DNA from: JAWLAT01 sp041395325
GTDB lineage: Bacteria > Pseudomonadota > Gammaproteobacteria > Xanthomonadales > SZUA-5
Reading direction: 5' to 3'
Length of the DNA: 64,000 bases
NCBI GenBank assembly: GCA_041395325.1
Contig: JAWLAT010000026.1
Coordinates: 1 to 64,000, forward strand
Part shown: one piece after another, positions 53,904 through 63,700 of the stretch
How positions within the stretch are numbered: position 1 is the stretch's first letter
Layout: each line of letters opens with the position of its first letter
Notes under the pieces: generated by a model
Told to the model about the DNA's origin: nothing
What the model saw: only the letters and a program-made list of their open reading frames with translations
Database searches by the model: none
Program-made: the position numbers and the translations under genes

Positions 53904-55265
53904 ATGGCCAAGGCCCACATTCTGGTCGTCGATGACGAACCGGACATTCGCTCGCTGGTGCAGGAGATCCTTGAGGACGAGGGCTATGCGGTGCGCTCGG
54001 CCGAGGGGGCGGAGCCGGCGCGCAAGGCGATCCGCTCGGAGCGGCCGGACCTGGTGTTGCTGGATGTGTGGATGCCCGACGCCGACGGCATCAGCCTGCT
54101 GAAGGAATGGCAGGGCCAGGGTCTGGACATGACTGTGGTGATGATGAGCGGCCATGGCACGGTGGAAACCGCGGTCGAGGCGACGCGCCTGGGCGCGCTG
54201 GATTTCCTGGAAAAGCCGCTGTCACTGGCGAAGTTGCTGGTCACGGTCGAGCGCAGCCTCGATCACACCCGCGTACGGCGTGAGAACGAAGGTCTGAAGC
54301 GGCAGCGCAGCGTGCCGCTGGAACCGGTCGGCAGCAGCCAGGCGATGCAGCAATTGCGGGCGCAAGCCGAACGCCTGGCCGCGCATGACACGCCGGTGCT
54401 GTTGCTGGGCGAGGCCGGCAGCGGCAAGGCCACACTGGCGCGTTATCTGCATGCCCGCAGCACTCGACGCGACGGGGCGTTCGTCGAGTGCCAGCCGGCC
54501 GCCATCGAGCGCGATGGACAGGCCGTGACCCTGTTCGGCAGCGAAGAGGGCGGGCAAGTCCGCTATGGCCTGCTGGAGCAGGCCCGCGCCGGCAGTCTGT
54601 ATCTGGATGAGATCACCGAGCTGTGCCTGGAGGTGCAGAAGCGCCTGGCCAGCGCGCTGTCACGACAGGCCTACAGCCGCATGGGGGGTGCCGCACCGCT
54701 GGAGCTGAGCACCCGCGTCATTGCCAGCAGCAGCCAGGACCTGGAGAAGGCGCTGGCCAGCGGTCAGCTGGACGAGGAGCTCTACTACCAGCTGAAGGTG
54801 GTGCCGTTGAAGGTGCCGCCGCTGCGCGAGCGACCCGAGGATGTATCCGAGCTGCTCGCCTTCCATGCCGACTGGTACCACCAGCAGGAGCGCCTGCCCT
54901 ATCGGCGCTTTTCCATCGCGGCCCAGAACCGCCTGCGCCAGCATCCCTGGCCGGGCAATGTCCGGGAGTTGTCCAATCTGGTGCAGCGTTTGCTGATCAT
55001 GGGCAGCAGTGCCGAGGTGGATGCGGCCGAGGCCGACCAGGCACTCGGCAGCGCACCGCCACCGCGCCCGGTCGGTGACGAGGGCTTCCCGCTGGATTTG
55101 AACATGCCGTTGCGCGAAGCCCGCGAGCAGTTCGAGCGCGAGTATCTGCTGCGTCAGTTGAAGGCAGCGCAGGGCAGCGTCGGCAAGCTGGCCCGACTGG
55201 TCGGCCTGGAACGGACTCATCTGTATCGCAAGCTGCGCTCATTGGGCGTGGAACTGAAGGACTGA
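53904..55265 (+). CDS. NtrX-like response regulator lacking the GAFTGA loop
   Basis: 453 residues. A receiver domain (1-120, phosphorylatable D54 in LVLLDVWMPD) is followed by an AAA+ domain with Walker A GEAGSGKA (169-176), Walker B SLYLDEI (231-237) and sensor LRERPEDV, and a Fis-type HTH (GSVGKLARLVGLERTHLYRK). Where sigma-54 activators carry GAFTGA there is SEEGGQVRYGLL (213-224). The contact loop to sigma-54 is therefore missing, although ATP-binding motifs remain. No histidine kinase gene is adjacent. The domain order fits NtrX, which has such non-standard forms in several lineages. Confidence 0.82.
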   Translation: MAKAHILVVDDEPDIRSLVQEILEDEGYAVRSAEGAEPARKAIRSERPDLVLLDVWMPDADGISLLKEWQGQGLDMTVVMMSGHGTVETAVEATRLGALDFLEKPLSLAKLLVTVERSLDHTRVRRENEGLKRQRSVPLEPVGSSQAMQQLRAQAERLAAHDTPVLLLGEAGSGKATLARYLHARSTRRDGAFVECQPAAIERDGQAVTLFGSEEGGQVRYGLLEQARAGSLYLDEITELCLEVQKRLASALSRQAYSRMGGAAPLELSTRVIASSSQDLEKALASGQLDEELYYQLKVVPLKVPPLRERPEDVSELLAFHADWYHQQERLPYRRFSIAAQNRLRQHPWPGNVRELSNLVQRLLIMGSSAEVDAAEADQALGSAPPPRPVGDEGFPLDLNMPLREAREQFEREYLLRQLKAAQGSVGKLARLVGLERTHLYRKLRSLGVELKD

Positions 55266-55295
55266 CGCGCGATCTTTGGCGCCGGGGGGAGACGG

Positions 55296-56081
55296 ATGTC
55301 AGCCAGCCGTTGGCAACAGATTGGCGAGGGTTTCTGGAACCTGCGCGGCAGTTTCCGCGTCGGCGGACTGGTCGAGATCGGCACGCACCTGTCGCTGGTG
55401 CGACTGCAGGATCAGCGTTGGGCCTTTCTCGACGCCTACAGCCTGGACGACGAGCAGATCGCTGCCGCCGAGCAGATCGCCGGCGGCCACGACCGCATCG
55501 TCGCTGTGCTCAATCTGCATCCGTTTCACACCGTCCATGTGCGCGCCATGCATCAGGCCTTTCCGCGGGCGCAGCTGTACGGGACTGAGCGCCATCGGCA
55601 GCGCTTTGCCGACCTGCCGTGGGCCGATGAGTGCACCGAACAATCGGCATTGCACCGGCGCTTCGCTGCCGATCTGGTGTTCACCGTACCGCGTGGTGTG
55701 GACTTCATCTCGGCCAATGAGCAGGTCCATTTCAGCTCGGTGCTGGCGCTGCACCGGGATTCGGCCGCCATCCACGTCGATGACACGCTGATGTGCCTGC
55801 GGATGCCGTTGCCACTGCGCTGGCTCGGCATTCGCGAGCTGGTGAGCTTCCATCCGTCACTGGGTTTTGCGCTGCAGAAGCGGGCCGGCGCGGCGGCCGA
55901 GTTTCGCGAGTGGGCGGAGGACCTGGCCGAGGACTGGGGCCACGCCCGTCATCTGTGCGCAGCCCACAACAGTGGTCTGTCTGCAGCCGCCGCCGGTCCT
56001 GGCGGGCTGCGGCCGTTGCTGCAACGCGCCTTGCAGAAAATGAATGGGACGCTCAAACGGCATCAGCGAAGCTGGGGTTAG
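55296..56081 (+). CDS. Hypothetical protein, MBL-fold-like (DUF4336-like)
   Basis: 261 residues from ATG 55296 with GGGGGGAGA upstream. The order of strands and helices (GEGFWNLRGSFRVGGLVEIG, LVRLQDQRWAFLDAYSLDDE, VLNLHPFHTVHVRAMHQAFP) resembles metallo-beta-lactamase-like folds of the DUF4336 kind, with the usual HxHxDH motif reduced to HPFHTVH. I am not sure of the family. It lies 30 bases after the NtrX-like gene and may be in its transcript. Confidence 0.55.
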   Translation: MSASRWQQIGEGFWNLRGSFRVGGLVEIGTHLSLVRLQDQRWAFLDAYSLDDEQIAAAEQIAGGHDRIVAVLNLHPFHTVHVRAMHQAFPRAQLYGTERHRQRFADLPWADECTEQSALHRRFAADLVFTVPRGVDFISANEQVHFSSVLALHRDSAAIHVDDTLMCLRMPLPLRWLGIRELVSFHPSLGFALQKRAGAAAEFREWAEDLAEDWGHARHLCAAHNSGLSAAAAGPGGLRPLLQRALQKMNGTLKRHQRSWG

Positions 56082-56192
56082 CACCGTGAGCTCCAGCTTC
56101 TACGGTCCAGCTTCGATCGGCTGTGGCGGAAATGATCGGCAACTGTGCACTTCGTCAGGACGTTCTGCGGTCCCGGTTGTCCAGAGTCGACG

Positions 56193-56426
56193 ATGATCTG
56201 GCGCACGATCCGGGCCTTTCTCTATGGCTTCGTGCTGTTCGGCGGCATTTTGTGGATCACTGATCTGGCGTATTCACCAGCGCCGCCAGACGAGCCGATC
56301 TGGGGCGCAAAGCACACCCTAACGCTGGCTTCGGTCGGCGGCGCAATGTTCGCGTTCTCCTGGTGCTGCCTGTTCCTCGCCTGGAAGATCATCACCGAAC
56401 TGGTGCGCGCCGATGTCGATACTTGA
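56193..56426 (+). CDS. Small membrane protein
   Basis: 77 residues from ATG 56193 (the frame is open from 56145). Two hydrophobic helices (IRAFLYGFVLFGGILWITDL and LASVGGAMFAFSWCCLFLAW). No family is recognised. It overlaps the next membrane protein gene by 14 bases, so the two are probably made together. Confidence 0.6.
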   Translation: MIWRTIRAFLYGFVLFGGILWITDLAYSPAPPDEPIWGAKHTLTLASVGGAMFAFSWCCLFLAWKIITELVRADVDT

Positions 56427-56775
56427 GGGATTGCCCTATCTGCTGGCTGTTGTCGCGGTGGTTTTTCCAGTGGCCTACTGCGCTCGCCGTGTGTCCAGAA
56501 ACAGACTCATGTTCGTTGCCATGGTGTTTGGATTCCAGTTCATGCTCGAGAGCCTGCTGTTCGCAGCAGTGCTGCCTGCCATCGTGTTCACCGTTTATGG
56601 CGTGCCTCAACTCCAGGCGTTCGGAATTCAGCTGAACAGCTATGCCGCGTTGTCGGAATTCCTGGTTGACCATGGATGGTGGCTATTGCACGGCGTCCTG
56701 CTGTTCACGCTGCCGGTCCTCGTTCACCGGCGCTATCGTCGCTACTTCGCCGTCGCCAGGCCCGCGGTGGAGTAG
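56413..56775 (+). CDS. Small membrane protein
   Basis: 120 residues with three hydrophobic helices (LPYLLAVVAVVFPVAYCARR, FMLESLLFAAVLPAIVFTVY, WWLLHGVLLFTLPVLVHRR). No family is recognised. It is coupled to the preceding small membrane protein by a 14-base overlap and lies 98 bases before rep. Confidence 0.6.
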   Translation: MSILEGLPYLLAVVAVVFPVAYCARRVSRNRLMFVAMVFGFQFMLESLLFAAVLPAIVFTVYGVPQLQAFGIQLNSYAALSEFLVDHGWWLLHGVLLFTLPVLVHRRYRRYFAVARPAVE

Positions 56776-56873
56776 GTCTCCCGGGCCGCGCGTGGCGGCA
56801 TCGACCCGCGGGTCTGACATCGCGCCTTCGCCCGCTAAACTCTGCCCCCTTTCTGCCTTGGGGCGCGCCACTC

Positions 56874-58838
56874 TTGACCAGTCTGAACCCCGAACAACAC
56901 GCCGCAGTTCGGCATCGCGGCAGTCCCCTGCTGGTGCTGGCCGGTGCGGGCTCGGGCAAGACCAAGACGTTGACCGAACGGGTCGCCGGCTTGCTGGAAG
57001 AGGGTCTTCCAGCGGCGCGGGTGGCGGCCATCACCTTCACCAACAAGGCCGCGCGCGAGATGCGCGAGCGACTGGGCCAACGGCTGCCCGCAGCCGCGCT
57101 GGAAGGACTGACCGTTTCAACCTTCCACGCGCTGGGCCTGCGCTTGCTGCAGGCCGAAGCGCGCGCAGCCGGCCTGCGGCCTGGCTTTTCCATCCTCGAT
57201 GGTGGCGACAGCGACGCGCTGTTCGCCGAGCTGGCGCCGCGCGGCATGGCGCGCGACGTGCTGGCCAGGCTCAAGCGGCAGCTGCATCAGGCCAAGGCCG
57301 ACGGCATTCCGCCCCAGCGCTTCGTGGCCGAGGGCCCGCAGGGCCAGGAAGTGGCTCGCCTCTATGCCGACTATCAGGCCCGCCTGGCGGCCTTCAATGC
57401 GGTGGATTTCGACGATTTGATCGCCCGTCCGCTGTGGTTGCTGGAGAGCGACGAGGGTGTGCGCGAGCGCTGGCACCAACGCTTCATCCATCTGCTGGTC
57501 GACGAATACCAGGACACCAATCCGGCCCAGTACCGATTGATCCGGGCGCTGGTCGGACCGGGACAGGGGCTGGCCGTGGTTGGCGACGATGATCAGTCGA
57601 TCTACGCCTGGCGGGGCGCCGATCCGCGCAATCTGTTCCGCCTGCAGCAGGATTTTCCGGATCTGCAGGTGATCAAGCTCGAACGCAACTATCGCTGTGC
57701 GCCGCGGATCCTCAAGGTGGCCAACGAGCTGATCGCCAACAACGCGCATCTGGTCGAGAAGCGCTTGTGGAGTGGTCTGCCCGAGTGCGAGCCGATCCGC
57801 CTGGCCTGCCTGCCCGATGTCGAGGAAGAGGCGCGCTGGATCGCCTACGACATCGCCGATCGGCATCGGCGCCACGGACGGCCGCTGGACAGCTTCGCCG
57901 TGCTCTATCGCTCGCACCATCTGAGCCGGCCGCTGGAAGTGGCCTTGCGCGAGCGCGATCTGCCCTATCGGCTGCGTGGCGGCAGCGGCTTCTTCGAACG
58001 ACCCGAGGTCAAGGACCTGCTGGCACATCTGCGGGTCATTGCCAACGCCGGCGATGACGGTGCCTTTCTGCGCGCGGTGCGCACGCCGCGTCGCGGCATC
58101 GGCGATGCCACCTTGGCCAGGCTGGGCGGCCGTGCCCGCGAGCTGAACCTGTCGCTGGCCGATGCGGCCGCGCAATTCGCCGACAGCGACCGCGGCGGCC
58201 AGGCTCTGCATGACTATGGCCGGCAGCTGCAACGCTGGCGCGCGCAGGCGGCCAACATGGGGCCGGCGACGCTGCTGCAGCAGGTCCTGGGCGATCTGAA
58301 CTGGTCTAGCCATCTGCGCCAGGGTCGGGTGGACGCCGAAACGCTGGAGCGGCGCGAGGCCTCGACCGAGGAACTGCTGCGGCTGCTGGGACAGCGCGGC
58401 ACCGGTCTGGGCGCACTGGCGGCGCGATTGACCGAGCTGGCCATCTCGCGCGAGGAGAAGGAGGACGACAGTCCCGGGCTGCAGCTGCTGACCCTGCATG
58501 CGGCAAAAGGCCTGGAGTTCGACGAGGTCTATCTGCTCGGTCTGGACGAAGGCACGCTGCCGCATGAGGCGGCCGCTGGCGAAGGTCGGCTGGAAGAGGA
58601 ACGGCGGCTGCTCTATGTCGGCATCACCCGCGCCCGCCAGGCGCTGACGCTCAGCTATCCCGGTCGGCGCAGCCAGCGCGGCGAGAGCTTCCGCACCAAA
58701 CCCAGCCGCTTTCTCGAGGAGCTGCCGGCCGATGATCTGGCCCGCGAGGCGGAGAAGGGCCCGGCCGATCCGGCCGAACGCGAAGCCAGGACGCGTGCCC
58801 GACTGGCCGACATGCGCGCGCTGCTCGGGCTGGATTGA
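56874..58838 (+). CDS. rep: ATP-dependent DNA helicase Rep
   Basis: 654 residues from TTG 56874 (LTSLNPEQHAAVRHRGSPLL), the start that gives the usual Rep length; the upstream open frame crosses the preceding membrane protein gene. SF1 motifs are complete: AGAGSGKTKTL, TFTNKAAREMRERL, VDEYQDTNPAQYRL, GDDDQSIYAWRGADP, LLTLHAAKGLEFDEVYLLGL and YVGITRARQAL. Rep helps replication forks pass protein blocks. It is the second UvrD-like helicase within 5.4 kb, which is unusual since rep and uvrD normally lie apart. Confidence 0.92.
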   Translation: MTSLNPEQHAAVRHRGSPLLVLAGAGSGKTKTLTERVAGLLEEGLPAARVAAITFTNKAAREMRERLGQRLPAAALEGLTVSTFHALGLRLLQAEARAAGLRPGFSILDGGDSDALFAELAPRGMARDVLARLKRQLHQAKADGIPPQRFVAEGPQGQEVARLYADYQARLAAFNAVDFDDLIARPLWLLESDEGVRERWHQRFIHLLVDEYQDTNPAQYRLIRALVGPGQGLAVVGDDDQSIYAWRGADPRNLFRLQQDFPDLQVIKLERNYRCAPRILKVANELIANNAHLVEKRLWSGLPECEPIRLACLPDVEEEARWIAYDIADRHRRHGRPLDSFAVLYRSHHLSRPLEVALRERDLPYRLRGGSGFFERPEVKDLLAHLRVIANAGDDGAFLRAVRTPRRGIGDATLARLGGRARELNLSLADAAAQFADSDRGGQALHDYGRQLQRWRAQAANMGPATLLQQVLGDLNWSSHLRQGRVDAETLERREASTEELLRLLGQRGTGLGALAARLTELAISREEKEDDSPGLQLLTLHAAKGLEFDEVYLLGLDEGTLPHEAAAGEGRLEEERRLLYVGITRARQALTLSYPGRRSQRGESFRTKPSRFLEELPADDLAREAEKGPADPAEREARTRARLADMRALLGLD

Positions 58839-58856
58839 GGCAAGCGATTCGTCGAC

Positions 58857-59591
58857 TCAAGCGACGCGCTCGCTCGCCCACGATTCCGCCGACAGCCGTG
58901 CCCAGCCGGTCAGCGCCAACCGTGCGCGATCGACATAGGGCGCCACCGAACTGACCGAATGCAGCGTCGGCACGCGAAACAACGACAGTGTATTGAAGGC
59001 CGGCGTGATCGCCCGGGCCACCTGCCCGTCGCCAGCCACGAACTGCAGCAGGCCGCCGTAGTCGGGTGACCAGGCCGGACTGAGATTGAAGACAAACGCG
59101 GCCCGACGCAGGCTGCCTTGATCACTGTCGTCGTGCAGACTGAGAAAGTGGCCGGCGCGATAGCGTGACAGCTGCAGGTCGGCCTGCCCGATCGTCGGGT
59201 CGGCGGTGATCTGCCGCAACAGCGCCAGGAAGGCTTCACCCTGAACCAGCGCCAGGGCGTCGACCAGCACTGGATCGAACAGCTGTCCGGCCCGAGCACG
59301 GTCCTCGATCGGGTAGCGCTCGTACAGATACTGGAAGCCACCACGAGCCTCGGCGTGCACCATCTGCAGGAACTCGATCCAGCGTCCCGAGGGCAGTTCC
59401 ATCATCGCCCGGGCATCGAAGGCGCGGTGTTCACCGCCAATGCGTGTGACCAGATTCCACTCGGTCCAGGCCTGGGCCGTACTCAGCACGGCGTGCGCAA
59501 AGTCCGGAGCCAGGATGTCGCGGACCAGCACCCGGCCTTCGCGGGCGAAGACCGCAGCCAGTTCGTCGACATCGTTGCGCGGCGCGAGCAT
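58857..59591 (-). CDS. 2OG-Fe(II) oxygenase (prolyl-hydroxylase-like)
   Basis: 244 residues from ATG 59591; an upstream start at 59663 adds a tail without family similarity. A double-stranded beta-helix fold carries the iron ligands H153 and D155 (FLSLHDDSDQ) and H211 (TLHSVSSV), and R222 or R224 for 2-oxoglutarate. The pattern fits the proline or related hydroxylase group that can modify translation proteins or other targets (COG3751-like). It converges on rep, with 18 bases between the stops. Confidence 0.85.
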   Translation of the reverse strand: MLAPRNDVDELAAVFAREGRVLVRDILAPDFAHAVLSTAQAWTEWNLVTRIGGEHRAFDARAMMELPSGRWIEFLQMVHAEARGGFQYLYERYPIEDRARAGQLFDPVLVDALALVQGEAFLALLRQITADPTIGQADLQLSRYRAGHFLSLHDDSDQGSLRRAAFVFNLSPAWSPDYGGLLQFVAGDGQVARAITPAFNTLSLFRVPTLHSVSSVAPYVDRARLALTGWARLSAESWASERVA

Positions 59592-59810
59592 GGTCGGTAT
59601 CCGGCAGCAGCAGGCAGCCACTGTACGACTGCGCCGGATCGGCTCGCCCGGGGCAGAAGTCATGCTGCGGGCCCCAGCTCATGCGACTTGACAATCCCTG
59701 GCACACCCACATTCAGATGGGCTGACCGACATGCCGCAATGCAACACCATGCCGGGCGGTCTGCACTGTGCAGCGACACCGGACATTTCCCTACCGACCT
59801 GGAGCCAGAC

Positions 59811-60650
59811 ATGCAGGACGAATACACGCCGCCACCGGTGTGGACCTATGAGGCGGGCAACGGCGGCAAGTTCGCCAACATCAACCGACCCACCGCCGGT
59901 GCGCGGGAACAGCAAGATTTGCCGGTCGGCCAGCACCCGCTGCAACTGTACTCGCTGGCCACGCCCAACGGCGTCAAGGTGACGGTGCTGCTGGAAGAGC
60001 TGCTGCAGGCCGGCCATGCCGGCGCCGAATACGACGCCTGGCCGATCCAGATCAGCGACGGCGACCAGTTCGGCAGCGGATTCGTGGACATCAATCCGAA
60101 CTCGAAGATCCCGGCTCTGCTCGACCGCAGCGGTGCCGAACCGGTGCGGGTGTTCGAGTCCGGTTCGATTCTGCTCTACCTGGCGGAGAAGTTCGGCGCC
60201 TTCCTGCCCACCGGGCCAGCACGGACCGAATGCCTGAACTGGTTGTTCTGGCAGATGGGCAGCGCGCCCTTCCTGGGCGGTGGCTTCGGGCACTTCTACC
60301 ACTACGCCCCCTACAAGATGCGCTACCCCATCGACCGCTACGCGATGGAGGTCAAGCGGCAGCTGGATGTGCTCGACCAGCGTCTGGCGCAGCACGAATT
60401 TCTGGGCGGCGAATACAGCATTGCCGACATCGCCTGCTGGCCCTGGTACGGCGCGCTGGCGCAGGGCGAAATCTATGGTGACGCCGGCCATTTTCTGCAG
60501 GTACAGGACTACCGCCACCTGCAGCGCTGGACGCAGCAGATTGCGCAGCGTCCGGCGGTGATCCGCGGTCGGCGCGTCAACCGCACCTGGGGCGAGCCGG
60601 CCGAGCAGCTCCGTGAACGGCACGCGGCCAGCGACTTCGATCCGGCCTGA
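59811..60650 (+). CDS. yghU: Glutathione S-transferase-like disulfide-bond oxidoreductase (YghU family)
   Basis: 279 residues from ATG 59811; the frame is open far upstream but the protein begins MQDEYTPPPVWTYEAG, as in YghU. The thioredoxin-like domain (LYSLATPNGVKVTVLLEELL, INPNSKIPALLDRSGAEPVR, FESGSILLYLAEKFGAFLP) precedes an all-helical domain (WQMGSAPFLGGGFGHFYHYA). Such proteins reduce disulfides with glutathione, possibly on peroxides, and bind two glutathiones. The gene stands alone, divergent from the oxygenase. Confidence 0.88.
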   Translation: MQDEYTPPPVWTYEAGNGGKFANINRPTAGAREQQDLPVGQHPLQLYSLATPNGVKVTVLLEELLQAGHAGAEYDAWPIQISDGDQFGSGFVDINPNSKIPALLDRSGAEPVRVFESGSILLYLAEKFGAFLPTGPARTECLNWLFWQMGSAPFLGGGFGHFYHYAPYKMRYPIDRYAMEVKRQLDVLDQRLAQHEFLGGEYSIADIACWPWYGALAQGEIYGDAGHFLQVQDYRHLQRWTQQIAQRPAVIRGRRVNRTWGEPAEQLRERHAASDFDPA

Positions 60651-60754
60651 GCCCAATTGACCCCGTTGCGGCGCCGGAACGTGACTTTCGCGCCGCAACA
60701 GGGTTGCAGCTGCGAGCTATGCTCCCCGGCTCATACGAGTCTTGGGGAATCGCG

Positions 60755-63700
60755 ATGGGGAGTGTGATTCGGGCGCCGTGGTGGGCGGTCGCTGTGATGC
60801 TGTGTGGCTTGCCGGGTTTGCTCTGGGCGGCCGACAAGCCGGCCGATGTGCTGGCCGGGATGAAGCTGCGCGGCATCGGGCCTGCGTTCATGTCCGGCCG
60901 CATCGCCGACATCGCCATCGATCCGGTCGATGCCAGCACCTGGTATGTCGGCGTCGGCAGCGGCGGTGTCTGGAAGACCGTCAACGCCGGCACCACCTGG
61001 ACCTCGCTGTTCGACGGTCAGGGCGCCTATTCGATCGGCACGGTGTTGATCGATCCGCACAATCGTCACCGGATCTGGGTCGGCACCGGCGAGAACATCG
61101 GCGGTCGACACGCCGGCTATGGTGATGGCCTGTACCGCTCCGACGACGGCGGCGCCAGCTGGACCCATCTCGGCCTGAAGCAGTCCGAGCGGATCAGCAA
61201 GATCGTTGTCCATCCCGAGAACCCGGACGTGATCTGGGTGGCGGCGCAAGGCCCGCTGTGGTCCAAGGGCGGTGAGCGCGGCCTGTACCAGAGCAGCGAT
61301 GGCGGCCAGAGCTGGAGCCTGGTGCTGGACGCAGGCCCCTGGACCGGCGCCACCGATGTGGTGCTCGACCCGCGTGATCCGGAGCGGCTCTATGCCGCCA
61401 CCTGGCAGCGCCAGCGCAGTGTCGCTGCCTACCTCGGCGGCGGCCCGGGCTCCGGCGTGCATCGCTCCGTGGATGGCGGCAAGACCTGGGAGAAGCTGGC
61501 GCAGGGGCTGCCCGAGGGGCCGCTGGGCAAGATCGGTCTGGCGATCTCGCCGCAGAACCCGGATGTGCTCTACGCCGCCATCGAGCTGAACCGGCGCACC
61601 GGCGCGGTCTATCGCTCGGCCGATCGCGGCGGCAGCTGGCAGAAGATGTCCGACACCGCTTCCGGCGGCACTGGCCCGCACTATTACACCGAGCTGTACG
61701 CCAGCCCGCATGCCTTCGATCGCATCTATCTGGCCGATGTCGAGATGCAGGTCTCGCACGACGGCGGTGCCAGCTTCGCCCCGCTGCCGCAGAGCAGCAA
61801 GCACTCCGATGACCATGCGCTGGCCTTTCGCGCCGACGACCCGGACTATCTGCTGGTCGGCAGCGACGGTGGCCTGTACGAGAGTCATGACGGCGCGCGC
61901 AGCTGGCGCTATCACAAGAACCTGCCGCTGACGCAGTTCTACAAGATCGCCGTCGACGACGCCGAGCCCTTTTACAACGTCTACGGCGGCACCCAGGACA
62001 ACGCCTCGCAGGGCGGGCCCTCGCGCACCGACAACGTCAACGGCATCCGCAACGGCGACTGGTTCGTCACGCTGTTCGGCGACGGCCATCAGTCCGCCAC
62101 GGAGCCGGGCAACCCCAACATCGTTTATGCCGAGTGGCAGGAAGGCAATCTGGTCCGCTACGACCGCAGCAGCGGTGAGATTGTCTACATCAAGCCGCAG
62201 CCCGATGCCGGCGAAGGGCCGGAGCGCTTCAATTGGGACTCGCCGATCCTGGTCAGCCCGCACGATCCCAAGCGGCTGTATTTCGCCTCACAGCGGGTCT
62301 GGCGCTCGGACGATCGTGGCGACAGCTGGCGGGCCATTTCCGGCGATCTGAGCCGCCAGCGTGACCGCCTGCGCTTGCCGCTGATGGGTCGGCAGCAGAG
62401 CTGGGATTCGGCCTGGGATCTGTTCGCCATGAGCGACTACGCGACGATCACCTCGCTGGCCGAATCGCCGCAGGTGGAAGGGCTGATCTATGCCGGCACT
62501 GATGACGGCCTGCTGCAGGTGTCCGAGGACGGCGGCGGTCAATGGCGTTCGATCGAGGTCGGTCGGCTGCCCGGCGTGCCGGCCGAGGCCTTCGTCAACG
62601 ACATCAAGGCCGATCTGTTCGATGCCGACACCGTCTACGTGGCGCTGGACAATCACAAGAACGGCGACTTCCGGCCGCTGCTGGTGGTCTCGCGCGACCG
62701 CGGCCGCAGCTGGAAGTCGATGGTCGGCGACCTGCCCGAGCGTCATCTGGTCTGGCGGCTGGTGCAGGATCACGTCGAACCGAGGTTGTTCTTCGTCGGC
62801 ACCGAGTTCGGCATCTTTGCCAGTGTCGACGGGGGTCAGCACTGGCTGCCACTGCAGGGCGGTGCACCGACCATCAGCTTCCGCGACCTGGCCATCCAGC
62901 GGCGTGAGAACGATCTGGTTGGCGGCTCCTTCGGCCGCGGCATCTGGATCCTCGACGACTACACGCCGCTGCGCAGCATGGCGCGCAACGGTTTGCCGGA
63001 CAGCGCCACCCTGTATGAACCCCGCCGGGCCTGGTGGTACGTCGAAAAGCGCCCGATCTTCAGCGGCGGCAAGGGCTATCAGGGTGACGACTATTTCGTT
63101 GCGCCGAACCCGGCATTCGGGGCGCTGTTCACCTACTACCTGAAAGAGGATCTGCGCTCACGTACGGCGCAGCGGCAGGCCGGCGAGAAGGATCGCCTCA
63201 GCCAGAATCAGGACACGCCCGTGCCTGACTGGGCGGCGTTGGCCGCCGAAACGCGCGAGGCCGCGCCCACGGTGCTGTTGGTGATTCGCGATGAGGCCGG
63301 CGCAGTGGTCCGGCGGATCGAAGCACCGGCCAAGGCCGGTCTGCATCGGGTGGCCTGGGATCTGCGCTATCCGGCGCTGGATGCGGTCGGTACTGGCGGC
63401 AGCTTCATTGCGCCCGAACCCACCGGTTTCCTGGCCAGCACGGGCCGCTACCAAGCGACGCTGGAAGCGCGAGTGGACGGCGATCTGCGCAACCTGGCCG
63501 GGCCGGTACCGGTGCAGGTCGAGGCGCTGCGTAGCGGTGCACTGCCGGGCGCCGATCCGGCCGAAGTGGCCGCCTTCGGCCGGCGCGTGGCGCAACTGAA
63601 CCGGGCGCTGTCGGCCGCCGGCCTGCATCTGCCGTTGCTGGAGCAGCGCTTGGGCGACCTGCAGGTGGCGCTGGCGCGGTCGCAGGCGGGCGGCGAACTG

